DNA of 32,377 nt from Pseudoselenomonas ruminantium (lineage in GTDB: Bacteria; Bacillota; Negativicutes; Selenomonadales; Selenomonadaceae). Position 1 is the stretch's first letter. Every line of letters starts with the position of its first letter. Below, one piece after another: positions 7,545-15,537 of the stretch. The position numbers were made by a program, and so were the translations under genes. The stretch is from NCBI GenBank assembly GCA_002373045.1, contig DFHU01000057.1:32260-64636 (forward strand). The letters run 5' to 3'. The notes beneath the pieces are model-generated. The model was not told the DNA's origin, searched no databases, and saw only the letters and a list, made by a program, of their open reading frames with translations.

Positions 7545-8984
7545 TCACTTTTTGCGCTGTTCAAACACATACTTGCTGTCGCCGGCCGGCTTTTCGCCAT
7601 CGGCGATGGGATAGGCACTATTAAAGCAGGCATAGCACATATCGTCGGCATTGACTTCCGATACGCAGGATTTCAGCCCTTCAAGCGAAATAAAATGCAG
7701 GGAGTCCGCACCGATAAACTCGCGGATTTCCTCCACACTCTTGGTGGCGGCTATGAGTTCCTTGCGCACAGAAGTATCAATCCCATAATAGCAGGGATAA
7801 CCTATCGGCGGGCTGCTGATGCACATATGCACCTCTTTGGCGCCGGCCTGCTTGAGCATATTGACAATCTTGCCGCTGGTCGTGCCGCGAACGATACTGT
7901 CATCCACCATGATAACGGATTTTCCTTCAACCACGGAACGGATGGCATTGAGCTTGAGCTTCACACTGGTATCCCGCTTCTTCTGCGTGGGCTGAATAAA
8001 CGTACGCCCAATATAGCGGTTCTTAATCAGCCCTTCCACAAACGGAATCCCCGACTCATAGGCATAGCCCGTAGCCGCCGTCGTCCCGGAGTCCGGCACC
8101 GAAATGACAATATCCCCCTTGAACTTTGCTTCCCGTGCCAGCACCCGCCCCATCATAAAACGGGCATCATGCACGCTCTGTCCGTCAATCACCGAATCCG
8201 GACGAGCAAAGTAAATGTATTCAAAAATGCAGGAAGCCTTTTTCTCATGCATTGCGAACGGATAGGACTTCACACCGCTGTCATCAATGACCACCATTTC
8301 CCCCGGCGCAATATCGCGGACGAATTCAGCGCCAGCCACATCGAGGCCGCAGCTCTCCGACGACAGGATATAGCTGCCTTCCTCCGTCTTGCCCAGACAA
8401 AGCGGACGGAACCCCTGCGGGTCACGGGCACCAATCAGCTTATCCTCCGTCATAATCGCCAGACAATAGGCGCCGCGAATCTTCTTCAGGCTCTCGATAA
8501 TCTTTTCTTCCACGGTTTCTGCCCGGCTGCGGGCAATGAGGTTTACAAAGACTTCCGAATCAATGGACGTCTGAAAAATCGTGCCCTGCTCTTCCAGCTC
8601 ATGACGGATTTCGGCCGCATTGGTCAGATTACCATTATGCGCCAGCGCAATCTTGCCGCCCGAATAATTCACCATCAACGGCTGGGTGTTGCACAAAAGA
8701 CTGGAGCCGGTGGTGGAATAACGTACATGGCCGATGGCAATGCACTGATTTTCCATATGGGGCACCTGATGGCGGAACACTTCATTGACCAGGCCCATGC
8801 CACGGGTCACATCCATCCAGGCGCCATCGGTAATGGCAATGCCTGCACTTTCCTGCCCGCGGTGCTGCAGGGCATAAAGCCCCAAGTAGGTCAGCCCCGA
8901 CACATCTTCCGTGCGGGAAAACACACCGTAAACACCGCACTCCTCTTTCCATTTGGGTTCTACATTATAGCCATTTTCATACAT
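7545..8984 (-). CDS. purF: Amidophosphoribosyltransferase (PRPP amidotransferase)
   Basis: PurF makes phosphoribosylamine from PRPP and glutamine, the committed step. The 479-residue protein is of the Bacillus type. A 15-residue propeptide precedes the catalytic Cys16 (EECGVYGVFS), and HRGQESAGIA and the Ntn glutaminase motifs follow. The PRPP-binding loop is VIMVDDSIVRGTTS (357-370). Four cysteines at 252, 398, 450 and 453 match the spacing of the [4Fe-4S] ligands of the Bacillus enzyme, so propeptide removal and cluster insertion are expected. It is third in the operon, after a 54-nt gap from purE. Confidence 0.97.
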   Translation of the reverse strand: MYENGYNVEPKWKEECGVYGVFSRTEDVSGLTYLGLYALQHRGQESAGIAITDGAWMDVTRGMGLVNEVFRHQVPHMENQCIAIGHVRYSTTGSSLLCNTQPLMVNYSGGKIALAHNGNLTNAAEIRHELEEQGTIFQTSIDSEVFVNLIARSRAETVEEKIIESLKKIRGAYCLAIMTEDKLIGARDPQGFRPLCLGKTEEGSYILSSESCGLDVAGAEFVRDIAPGEMVVIDDSGVKSYPFAMHEKKASCIFEYIYFARPDSVIDGQSVHDARFMMGRVLAREAKFKGDIVISVPDSGTTAATGYAYESGIPFVEGLIKNRYIGRTFIQPTQKKRDTSVKLKLNAIRSVVEGKSVIMVDDSIVRGTTSGKIVNMLKQAGAKEVHMCISSPPIGYPCYYGIDTSVRKELIAATKSVEEIREFIGADSLHFISLEGLKSCVSEVNADDMCYACFNSAYPIADGEKPAGDSKYVFEQRKK

Positions 8985-9038
8985 GGTTATATCAATCTCT
9001 CACTTTTTCTACTAAAAAACAGTCCGGTGCCGCGCATC

Positions 9039-9524
9039 TTAAAGCTGCGCAGCAACACGGGCTGCTTTCTTTTCCACTTCTTCAACCATTTTTTCACGAT
9101 ATGCCGCAAGCTTTGCCGCAAGTTCAGCATTGCCCACCGCAAAAATCTGCACCGCAAAAATCGCTGCATTCTTGGCACCATTGATTGCCATCGTCGCCAC
9201 CGGCACACCGGAAGGCATCTGCACCGTACTCAGGAGCGCATCCATACCATTGAGTGCCGTCGCATTGATGGGCACACCAATAACCGGCAGCGTCGTATAG
9301 CTTGCTACCACGCCTGCCAAATGCGCCGCTGCGCCAGCCGCCACAATGAACACAGAGATACCCTTCTCCGGTGCCGCAAGCACAAAATCACGCACCTTGC
9401 CCGGCGTGCGATGGGCAGACGCCACCACGACTTCAGCTTCAATGCCAAAGGACTTCAAAATATCCACAGCCGGCTTCAAAATTGGCCAGTCCGAATCGCT
9501 GCCCATGATAATTGCTGCTTTCAT
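9039..9524 (-). CDS. purE: N5-CAIR mutase / AIR carboxylase catalytic subunit
   Basis: PurE moves or adds the carboxyl group that yields CAIR. The 161-residue protein has IIMGSDSDWP (5-14), VVASAHRTPGKV, AAGAAAHLAGVVA and LPVIGVPINA, the conserved PurE active-site segments. No purK is adjacent. Whether this is a class I mutase that needs PurK elsewhere or a PurK-independent carboxylase cannot be settled by eye. GGGAG precedes the ATG, 16 nt after the purC stop. The C-terminal tail (KLAAYREKMVEEVEKKAARV) is helical and ordinary. Confidence 0.95.
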   Translation of the reverse strand: MKAAIIMGSDSDWPILKPAVDILKSFGIEAEVVVASAHRTPGKVRDFVLAAPEKGISVFIVAAGAAAHLAGVVASYTTLPVIGVPINATALNGMDALLSTVQMPSGVPVATMAINGAKNAAIFAVQIFAVGNAELAAKLAAYREKMVEEVEKKAARVAAQL

Positions 9525-9540
9525 TGTGCTCTCCCTTTCG

Positions 9541-10410
9541 TTAAAATTTCTTGCCCGTCAATACTTCGTATGCTTCCTTATACTTGGCAATGGTCTTGTC
9601 AATGATATCCTGCGGAAGCTCATAATCGCTGTCCGGATTTGCCTTGAGCCAATCACGCACAAACTGCTTGTCATAGGACGGCTGGCTCTTGCCTGCTTCG
9701 TAGCCTTCCAGCGGCCAGAAGCGGGAGCTGTCCGGCGTCAGAACTTCATCACCCAGCACGATATTGCCTTCTTCATCCACGCCGAATTCAAACTTCGTAT
9801 CTGCAATGATAATGCCCTTGGTCCGTGCATATTCCGCGCACTTCTTGTAAATGGCAATAGTGTAATCGCGAATCTTCTCTGCGTATTCCATACCATGACC
9901 AGGGAATTCTTTTTCCAGAACCTTGGCGCCCTGCTCTAAGGAGACGTTCTCATCGTGGTCGCCCAGCTCGGCTTTGGTGCTCGGCGTAAAAATCGGCTCA
10001 GGAAGTTTTTCCGATTCCTGCAAGCCTTCCGGCAGCTTGATACCACAAATCGTACCATTTTCCTTGTAACTTTCCCAGCCACTGCCCGTGATATAGCCGC
10101 GCACAATACATTCCATCGGAATCATATGCAGTTTCTTGCAGAGCATTGTGTTGCCCCTGAACTCCTCCTGCTGGAAAAATTCCGGCATATCCGCATTGTC
10201 TACAGACAGCATGTGGTTAGGAATGATGTCCTTCGTGAAATCAAACCAGAACTTAGACATCTGGGTCAGGACTGCGCCCTTGTCCGTAATCTTGTTCTTC
10301 AGAATGTGGTCAAAAGCCGAAATACGGTCTGTTGCCACCATGATGATGCGGCCATCAGCCTCATACACTTCACGGACTTTACCAGATTTGAAAGGTTTGT
10401 AGGTTTTCAT
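9541..10410 (-). CDS. purC: SAICAR synthetase
   Basis: PurC condenses CAIR with aspartate using ATP. At 289 residues it belongs to the longer form (the common bacterial form is near 240). Seen: KSGKVREVYE (P-loop-like start), VATDRISAFDHIL, ECIVRGYITGSGWESY, ADTKFEFGVD and DEVLTPDSSRFWPLEGY, the last two being family signatures. It is the first gene of the pur operon, with its own promoter about 70 nt upstream and a GGGAG ribosome binding site 12 nt before the ATG. The order C-E-F-M-N-H-D matches Firmicute pur operons, lacking Q, L, S, K and B. Confidence 0.96.
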   Translation of the reverse strand: MKTYKPFKSGKVREVYEADGRIIMVATDRISAFDHILKNKITDKGAVLTQMSKFWFDFTKDIIPNHMLSVDNADMPEFFQQEEFRGNTMLCKKLHMIPMECIVRGYITGSGWESYKENGTICGIKLPEGLQESEKLPEPIFTPSTKAELGDHDENVSLEQGAKVLEKEFPGHGMEYAEKIRDYTIAIYKKCAEYARTKGIIIADTKFEFGVDEEGNIVLGDEVLTPDSSRFWPLEGYEAGKSQPSYDKQFVRDWLKANPDSDYELPQDIIDKTIAKYKEAYEVLTGKKF

Positions 10411-10480
10411 GAGTTATATCGTCTCCCATAAAAATATAAAGTTGTTGCGGAACTGTGAAAAGTTCCCTTCCGACTATTCC

Positions 10481-10509
10481 ATAATAACGAGATTTTTTTG
10501 ACCTGTCAA
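10481..10509 (-). promoter_or_regulatory. Promoter of the pur operon
   Basis: On the minus strand, TTGACA (10504-10509) and TATTAT (10481-10486) are 17 nt apart. The predicted start near 10474 gives a leader of about 64 nt before purC. The leader can form a short GGAACT/AGTTCC hairpin. I see no purine riboswitch core. If purines regulate this operon, it is through a protein site that I cannot identify. Confidence 0.8.
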
Positions 10510-10559
10510 TGATTTTTAGGACACATGTCCTTGAATTCTGCAGTAAGCACATAATAAAA

Positions 10560-10599
10560 AACACGTTCTCCCATAGAAAATTCCTTAGAAGAACGTGTT
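10560..10599 (-). terminator. Rho-independent terminator of the defence cassette
   Basis: A perfect 10-bp stem (AACACGTTCT at 10560-10569, its complement at 10590-10599) with a 20-nt loop is followed on the minus strand by TTTTTATT. It lies 9 nt after the helicase stop, closing the defence transcript before the pur promoter. Confidence 0.88.
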
Positions 10600-10608
10600 C
10601 CCAATTGT

Positions 10609-13600
10609 CTAACGCTGCAAACTATCTATCAAATCCTGACAAGTCTGCTCTTTTTTCTTCTTATGCTTGGCAAGTTTGCTTGAGGTTCTATGACATAGTG
10701 CAATAGCTGCCCCAACCAGCAGAGGTGTCGTACAAATATGAGCTCTTCCGCCTGTTGAACTTATCGTAAATAAAGTTCTGTTACGATATTCCAACATTTT
10801 AACAGGCAGTTCAAGCGTATATGCCTTGCGGGGATGTTCTTCTAATTCCTTGATAGCCTGCTGAGCAGATTCCATCCCTGTCTTTTCCAATAAAGCAATC
10901 GCCACATACTTGACCAACGCTCTATGTATCAAAGCATATTCCTCATTTATCTGTTTGTTTTTTTCTCGTTGCTCATAAAACTCTTGCTCTTTGGCAACCA
11001 AATTTGCCAGCTTTCCCCGTGCTTCCTCTATATCCATTGTCGTAAGCGGCACCTGTGCAATGTTTATCTGCGACAACATATCATAAGATGTAACCAGCAA
11101 AGGACCACCATTTGCAGCTACTAAATATCCCACAGCTTCTCCGTCAGCTAAGGGAACGTTAATACGTCGTACATACGACTTATATTCCGCCAGCTTATCG
11201 GACATCTCACTTAACAAAGAATCTACCGCCTTATTTCCCCAAGTCATATACGGCGATGCGGATGATGACATTTGCCTGTTGGTCGTTGTCTGCCAACCAG
11301 AAAAACCTTCCTTTGCCGGCATTTCTATCCTATAACCATTCCCTGCTTTCAGAACTTTCATTCCCATAGATTTCAAATAAGCCGAGTTGATGATCGCATT
11401 ATGCAAATCCTCCACTTTAGCAGGTTGCGGCTGTTTAGCCATCAATTCATGCTCCTTGTGATAAATTTCATATTGTGCTTCAGCATCCAGTTCCATCTTC
11501 TTCGCATTTTCCATTTGCTTTTTCAGTCGCTGCCTAGCCTTTTTTTCTAATTTGACTTCATCAATCTTGCCCGAATGTAAGTCAATGAAATCCTGCGGCT
11601 CAATCGGCAATATAGGAACCTGCTGGATACCCACAATCTGACCTGCCTTTTTCAAACGATTTGACAGTCTGCCATAGACAATTTCCTCAGTACTTCCTTG
11701 ATAACACATATTGAGCACGAATATATCTTTATGCGTCTGTCCGATACGGTCAATACGACCTATGCGTTGCTCTATTTTCATCGGATTCCAGCCCATATCA
11801 AAATTTATCAACATATCAGCTGTTTGCAAATTCAAACCTTCGGCCGCTGCATCTGTACAAAGCAGCACGTCTATTTTTCCCGTTAAGAAAAGATTTTTTA
11901 TCTCCTCACGAGTTACGCGGCGATAACATCGTGCTTCCGCATCATACCATTGGGTCTCCTTGCCAGAATACACACCTATGTGAAGTCCCGGTGCTCTAGC
12001 AGACAGATATTCCCGAATACTCTGCAAGCTGTCAAAGAAGCGAGTAAAAATAACTGTCTGCTTCATACGATTACTGCTCCCCACAATACGTCTCTGCTCC
12101 AACCGATTAAGCAGTTCCTGAATTTTGGTCGGAGTATCATGTGACATAGACCCAAGCTGCGCCAGCATCTCCTGCAAGCGCTCCTGTTCCCAAGCCAAGT
12201 CTTCAGGCGAGCGATCTTTCAGTAGTGCATCCACGGATATTTCACTAATATCATTTTCATCTGTATCTTCCCCATCGTCTTCCAGCTCATTCAGATATTC
12301 CTGCAGCTCCTCTTGTGAAGAAAATTCATAAGCTCCAAATTTCAGCGTTGCTTGTACACGCACCAAACGTCGCTCAAGCGTCTGCTGAATTGCAAAAAAG
12401 CTGGAAGCAAAGCGCAACTGTAAAAAATTCAGGTAGAAAGCCATCATTTGCTTGGAATCTGGCCTATGCGCATTGATTTGCTGCATGAGTCCTGCACAAT
12501 AAACCTCTAACTGCGCATAGAATTCCTTCTCTTTGGAGCTGAACGCAATAATCGCCAAAGGCAGCACATGTCGCTTAGCCAGATTACTTTTCAATTCCCC
12601 ATTCTTTCGATACTCCTCTAGCAATTTACGCGTATGCCGCATCATAACGCGTGACAAAGGTGCAGCAGCAAAAAGTGGTTTCAATACTTCCTTGGCATCG
12701 TTTCCTCGAGGCTCCCTCTTGGCCAATTCCTTCAAGGCCTGACGATTTTTGCCATTTACAACCGTCTTTTCCATTAATCGCAATAAATACGGGTCAGCAG
12801 CCTCCAGTGCCGCATAATTTCTCCCCAGGAGCCGCCAATTATCTAATTTCAACTCCTTGCCTTGAGCAATATAGGAAAGCAACTCATAATATTGTTCCAG
12901 CAGGTAAGGCTCATAACGAAATGCCGCCGTCCGTCCCATAAGCTTGGTCAGATCATAAACCTCAATTGGATCTATCTGCATGGGTGTAGCCGTAGCCAGC
13001 CACAAACTTTTTGTGCGTGCAGCAAAACCATGTTCAATACAGTCATAAATCTTGCCATACTTTGGTTCTTCCCAATAGCCCTTTTGCGGATTAGAACGGC
13101 GAGCATAATGTGCCTCATCCACCAGTACCACATCAGCCAAAGCTGCCATTTTCAGCATACTACGTCTTTCCTTGCGACTGGCTAGTCCTGTAGATACTAT
13201 GTTTAGTTCTGGTTCATAAAGGTCTTGATCCGTATATTCATTCTCATTCAAATCTTTATGCAGGAATTTACCACTCTGACCAGCTTTTGGCTTGCTGCTA
13301 TAAAAATCCAGCATAGCCTTCTCCGCCAATTCCCGCTGCCACTGTGCCGTTAAACTGGCTGGTGCAGCAATAAGCACACGCTTTATTCTGCCAGAAAGCA
13401 GTAAGCTTCGCATAGCCAAGGCAGATTCAATAGTTTTCCCCAGCCCCACTTCATCACACAACAAATAGGAATAAGGCCAGCTTTCCACCAAATGACGACT
13501 GACCATTTCTTGATGTGGCCAAGGTTCTACTGGAGCAGAATACATACCAATGTAAATTCCCCCCGGCATCCTAGGAGCGTCTTTCAGGACGGCAAATTTC

Positions 13601-14406
13601 AGCAATTCCTCAAGACTCGGCTCCAAAGTTTTATTGCGTTCAGCCGCACTTGTACCATCAATTTCTGTCAAATTCCCCTTAAGATTCCGCAGCTTCACCA
13701 GTTTTTCTCGCACAGCCTGTGACAGAGACATCACTTTCATATGAGGATTTTTATTATCCCAAAGCCTGTCAAAATCTTTCCTAGCCTGTTCAATACGTTG
13801 TGCCTCCCTGCCTCCTTCCCAGGAACAGTTCACATCGATATTCTCAGCATTCAGCTTCAACGCTTGACGTGATTCATTAAGCGACCCCGCTCCCCGCAGA
13901 CAATGCCCTTCTCTATCCTCCATGAGGAACCACTTTTCATGGACATAGCCATCTTCCGTGGCCTCTACTGAAAGCGGTTTTCCCGTCTGACCATGCAGAC
14001 GAAAGGCCACCTTCACCTCCAAGCGCCCTTGAGCCACCATATATGCTAAAAGAGCTACACCCGCTTTAACATTTTCCGGCCAAGCCTCACTATTTTCCAA
14101 TTCACTGAGCAACGCATTATCGAATCGTGCCTTATCTCCAGCCAGAATTGCCTCAACATCAGCCAGTGCCATATCCGCACCAACGATAAGCCGCATTTTC
14201 CCTTGGTTATCTAGAAAAGCGGTGTAGCCTTCTGAGGCGGCTGCCAAAGAGGTGGAACGAAAATAGCCTGCTACTCTGTCATATTTTTCAGCCCGTTGCA
14301 AGGCTGGAATGTAGAAATCATGCAAGATATCTACAGCACTGCCGTCATCTTTTAAGGAAGATGTCTGATAGCTTACCTGCCAGGGATAATCCGTAAAATC
14401 TGCCAT
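10609..14406 (-). CDS. PLD-SNF2 helicase of an Hma-like defence system
   Basis: A 1265-residue protein with an N-terminal phospholipase D-like domain joined to an SF2/SNF2 helicase. The PLD part shows one HxK...GSxN motif (His156, Lys158, Gly174-Ser175, Asn177). The helicase has Walker A DEVGLGKT (318-325), DEAH (430-433), TATP (472-475), and the C-terminal lobe with VIFTRFFDSL, TDAAAEGLNLQ and QRIGRIDRIGQ (880-890). An acidic insert (about 708-722) and a charged, likely coiled-coil region (950-990) sit around the C lobe. Known relatives act with DNA methylases in DISARM-like and Hma-type anti-phage systems. It is the last gene of the cassette, 16 nt after the Abi_2 gene, and is followed by a strong terminator. 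Target and substrate are unknown. Confidence 0.9.
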   Translation of the reverse strand: MADFTDYPWQVSYQTSSLKDDGSAVDILHDFYIPALQRAEKYDRVAGYFRSTSLAAASEGYTAFLDNQGKMRLIVGADMALADVEAILAGDKARFDNALLSELENSEAWPENVKAGVALLAYMVAQGRLEVKVAFRLHGQTGKPLSVEATEDGYVHEKWFLMEDREGHCLRGAGSLNESRQALKLNAENIDVNCSWEGGREAQRIEQARKDFDRLWDNKNPHMKVMSLSQAVREKLVKLRNLKGNLTEIDGTSAAERNKTLEPSLEELLKFAVLKDAPRMPGGIYIGMYSAPVEPWPHQEMVSRHLVESWPYSYLLCDEVGLGKTIESALAMRSLLLSGRIKRVLIAAPASLTAQWQRELAEKAMLDFYSSKPKAGQSGKFLHKDLNENEYTDQDLYEPELNIVSTGLASRKERRSMLKMAALADVVLVDEAHYARRSNPQKGYWEEPKYGKIYDCIEHGFAARTKSLWLATATPMQIDPIEVYDLTKLMGRTAAFRYEPYLLEQYYELLSYIAQGKELKLDNWRLLGRNYAALEAADPYLLRLMEKTVVNGKNRQALKELAKREPRGNDAKEVLKPLFAAAPLSRVMMRHTRKLLEEYRKNGELKSNLAKRHVLPLAIIAFSSKEKEFYAQLEVYCAGLMQQINAHRPDSKQMMAFYLNFLQLRFASSFFAIQQTLERRLVRVQATLKFGAYEFSSQEELQEYLNELEDDGEDTDENDISEISVDALLKDRSPEDLAWEQERLQEMLAQLGSMSHDTPTKIQELLNRLEQRRIVGSSNRMKQTVIFTRFFDSLQSIREYLSARAPGLHIGVYSGKETQWYDAEARCYRRVTREEIKNLFLTGKIDVLLCTDAAAEGLNLQTADMLINFDMGWNPMKIEQRIGRIDRIGQTHKDIFVLNMCYQGSTEEIVYGRLSNRLKKAGQIVGIQQVPILPIEPQDFIDLHSGKIDEVKLEKKARQRLKKQMENAKKMELDAEAQYEIYHKEHELMAKQPQPAKVEDLHNAIINSAYLKSMGMKVLKAGNGYRIEMPAKEGFSGWQTTTNRQMSSSASPYMTWGNKAVDSLLSEMSDKLAEYKSYVRRINVPLADGEAVGYLVAANGGPLLVTSYDMLSQINIAQVPLTTMDIEEARGKLANLVAKEQEFYEQREKNKQINEEYALIHRALVKYVAIALLEKTGMESAQQAIKELEEHPRKAYTLELPVKMLEYRNRTLFTISSTGGRAHICTTPLLVGAAIALCHRTSSKLAKHKKKKEQTCQDLIDSLQR

Positions 14407-14422
14407 TGAACAATCCCACCTT

Positions 14423-15391
14423 TCAATTTTCTGTCGGTAATGTCATCACAGACAAACTCTGCCAGTCGCTTTCCAAGCCCATAATTTTGCGTATATCATC
14501 ACAACTGATTGATTTTAAACGATAATTCAATTTCTTGTTTAAGGCATAATCGATATGATGAATCAAATTCTTGTAACGGGTAGGCTGCAAAAAGTATTTC
14601 ATGGCAATCAGCAAGGCTAAAATATCCTGCGTACCATATTTATACCCCTTTTCATTGCGGGGAATATCCAATAATTCATGTAAAGGTAAATTATTTATTG
14701 GTGTCGGCCTCTTTTGATCCCTTATATGGCAATATACACGTTCACCATGCGCACATTTATTTCTAAATACGGCTATGAAGTCAATTAAAGACTTAAATTC
14801 TGCCGAGGATAAATGAAATGCACCTGCGACCTTTTCCTTATCCTCTTTGCACATACATGCATAAAACGAATTGATTTTACCAAATGTCATAACTTTGGAT
14901 AATACCCATAAGGGGACAGAACCATACTTGTCCATGTAATGCTGCACCGCATTATGATGCTTTCGTTGTTTATCGATAAGCTTCAGTAAATCAAAAATAA
15001 GTGCATTGACACGCTTAAAATTACTAAACCCTTTGGCATTAAAAGCTTCTGGACGCAGATATGTGGTATGATCCTCACCATGATGTTTCGAAAACACATC
15101 AATAATCATCGCTTTCACACAATGCTCGATACGCAGCAGTTCCGGCAACAATAATTCCCTAAGTCTGCGGTCAAAAGAATACAGCGCCACGATTTCATAG
15201 AAGGAAGTCCCCGGTTTATAAGCATCCCCATTATTTGTAGAACTTATAAATGGTGTCTTATATCCATTCACTACATAATAATAGTTTTCATAAGTCAAAA
15301 CCTGTCTGGCAAATTTTTTATTGCTTACAACGATATTACGACTTTCCAAAATAGCTATTTGCTCATCTACTGTTTTGAAGGGTTTATTCAT
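14423..15391 (-). CDS. Abi_2 (AbiD/AbiF-type) HEPN abortive-infection protein
   Basis: A 322-residue protein matching the Abi_2 pattern: KPFKTVDEQIAILESRN near the start, TYENYYYVVNGY (33-44), then PGTSFYEIVALYSFDRRLRELLLPELLRIEH. Near residues 210-215 lies FRNKCAHGERVY, an Rx4H motif (Arg210, His215) typical of HEPN ribonucleases. Proteins of this family cause abortive infection and are thought to cut RNA. The gene lies between the methylase and helicase of the cassette but has its own promoter and a structured leader. AAAGGAG is 8 nt before the ATG at 15391. The association with the Hma-like genes could be functional or simply shared defence-island placement. Confidence 0.88.
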   Translation of the reverse strand: MNKPFKTVDEQIAILESRNIVVSNKKFARQVLTYENYYYVVNGYKTPFISSTNNGDAYKPGTSFYEIVALYSFDRRLRELLLPELLRIEHCVKAMIIDVFSKHHGEDHTTYLRPEAFNAKGFSNFKRVNALIFDLLKLIDKQRKHHNAVQHYMDKYGSVPLWVLSKVMTFGKINSFYACMCKEDKEKVAGAFHLSSAEFKSLIDFIAVFRNKCAHGERVYCHIRDQKRPTPINNLPLHELLDIPRNEKGYKYGTQDILALLIAMKYFLQPTRYKNLIHHIDYALNKKLNYRLKSISCDDIRKIMGLESDWQSLSVMTLPTEN

Positions 15392-15494
15392 GCCTATTGC
15401 TCCTTTACATACGAATAGCCCCCAATGCCATAAGCAAAGGGGGCTATCGTTTGTCCGGGGGTACGGCTGCGAACACCGATTCCCGAATCGCTCT
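15392..15494 (-). ncRNA. Structured leader RNA of the Abi_2 gene (candidate RNA partner)
   Basis: From the predicted start near 15494 to the Abi_2 ATG, the minus-strand RNA can form three successive stems. H1 is CGATT/AATCG (15477-15490) with a CGGG loop. H2 is TGTTCG/CGGACA (15452-15475). H3 is a 9-bp ATAGCCCCC/GGGGGCTAT (15415-15447) with a TGC/GCA inner pair. A second CCCCC at about 15457-15461 could compete for the GGGGG of H3. There is no U-run after H3, so it does not look like a terminator, and the ribosome binding site follows at once. From memory, AbiF-type proteins have been linked to upstream structured RNAs acting as antitoxins. Whether this is such an RNA is inference. Confidence 0.5.
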
Positions 15495-15500
15495 GTCCAT

Positions 15501-15530
15501 ATTATAATCTTGATTGGACAAAAATGTCAA
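15501..15530 (-). promoter_or_regulatory. Consensus promoter of the Abi_2 gene
   Basis: On the minus strand, TTGACA (15525-15530) and TATAAT (15501-15506) are both perfect consensus, spaced 18 nt. It begins just 7 nt after the methylase stop codon and drives the structured leader and the Abi_2 gene. The helicase is probably also transcribed from here. Confidence 0.85.
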
Positions 15531-15537
15531 GAAAATC

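Noticed and set aside
7695..9605. Open frame of 636 codons on the plus strand opposite purF and purE
   Set aside because: Runs across two well-supported genes and the spacer between them; content is not protein-like.
10411..10480. Purine riboswitch before purC
   Set aside because: The leader is only about 64 nt and shows no riboswitch core, only a short GGAACT/AGTTCC hairpin.
15415..15447. Rho-independent terminator before the Abi_2 gene
   Set aside because: The stem is strong but no U-run follows on the minus strand, and the ribosome binding site comes directly after.
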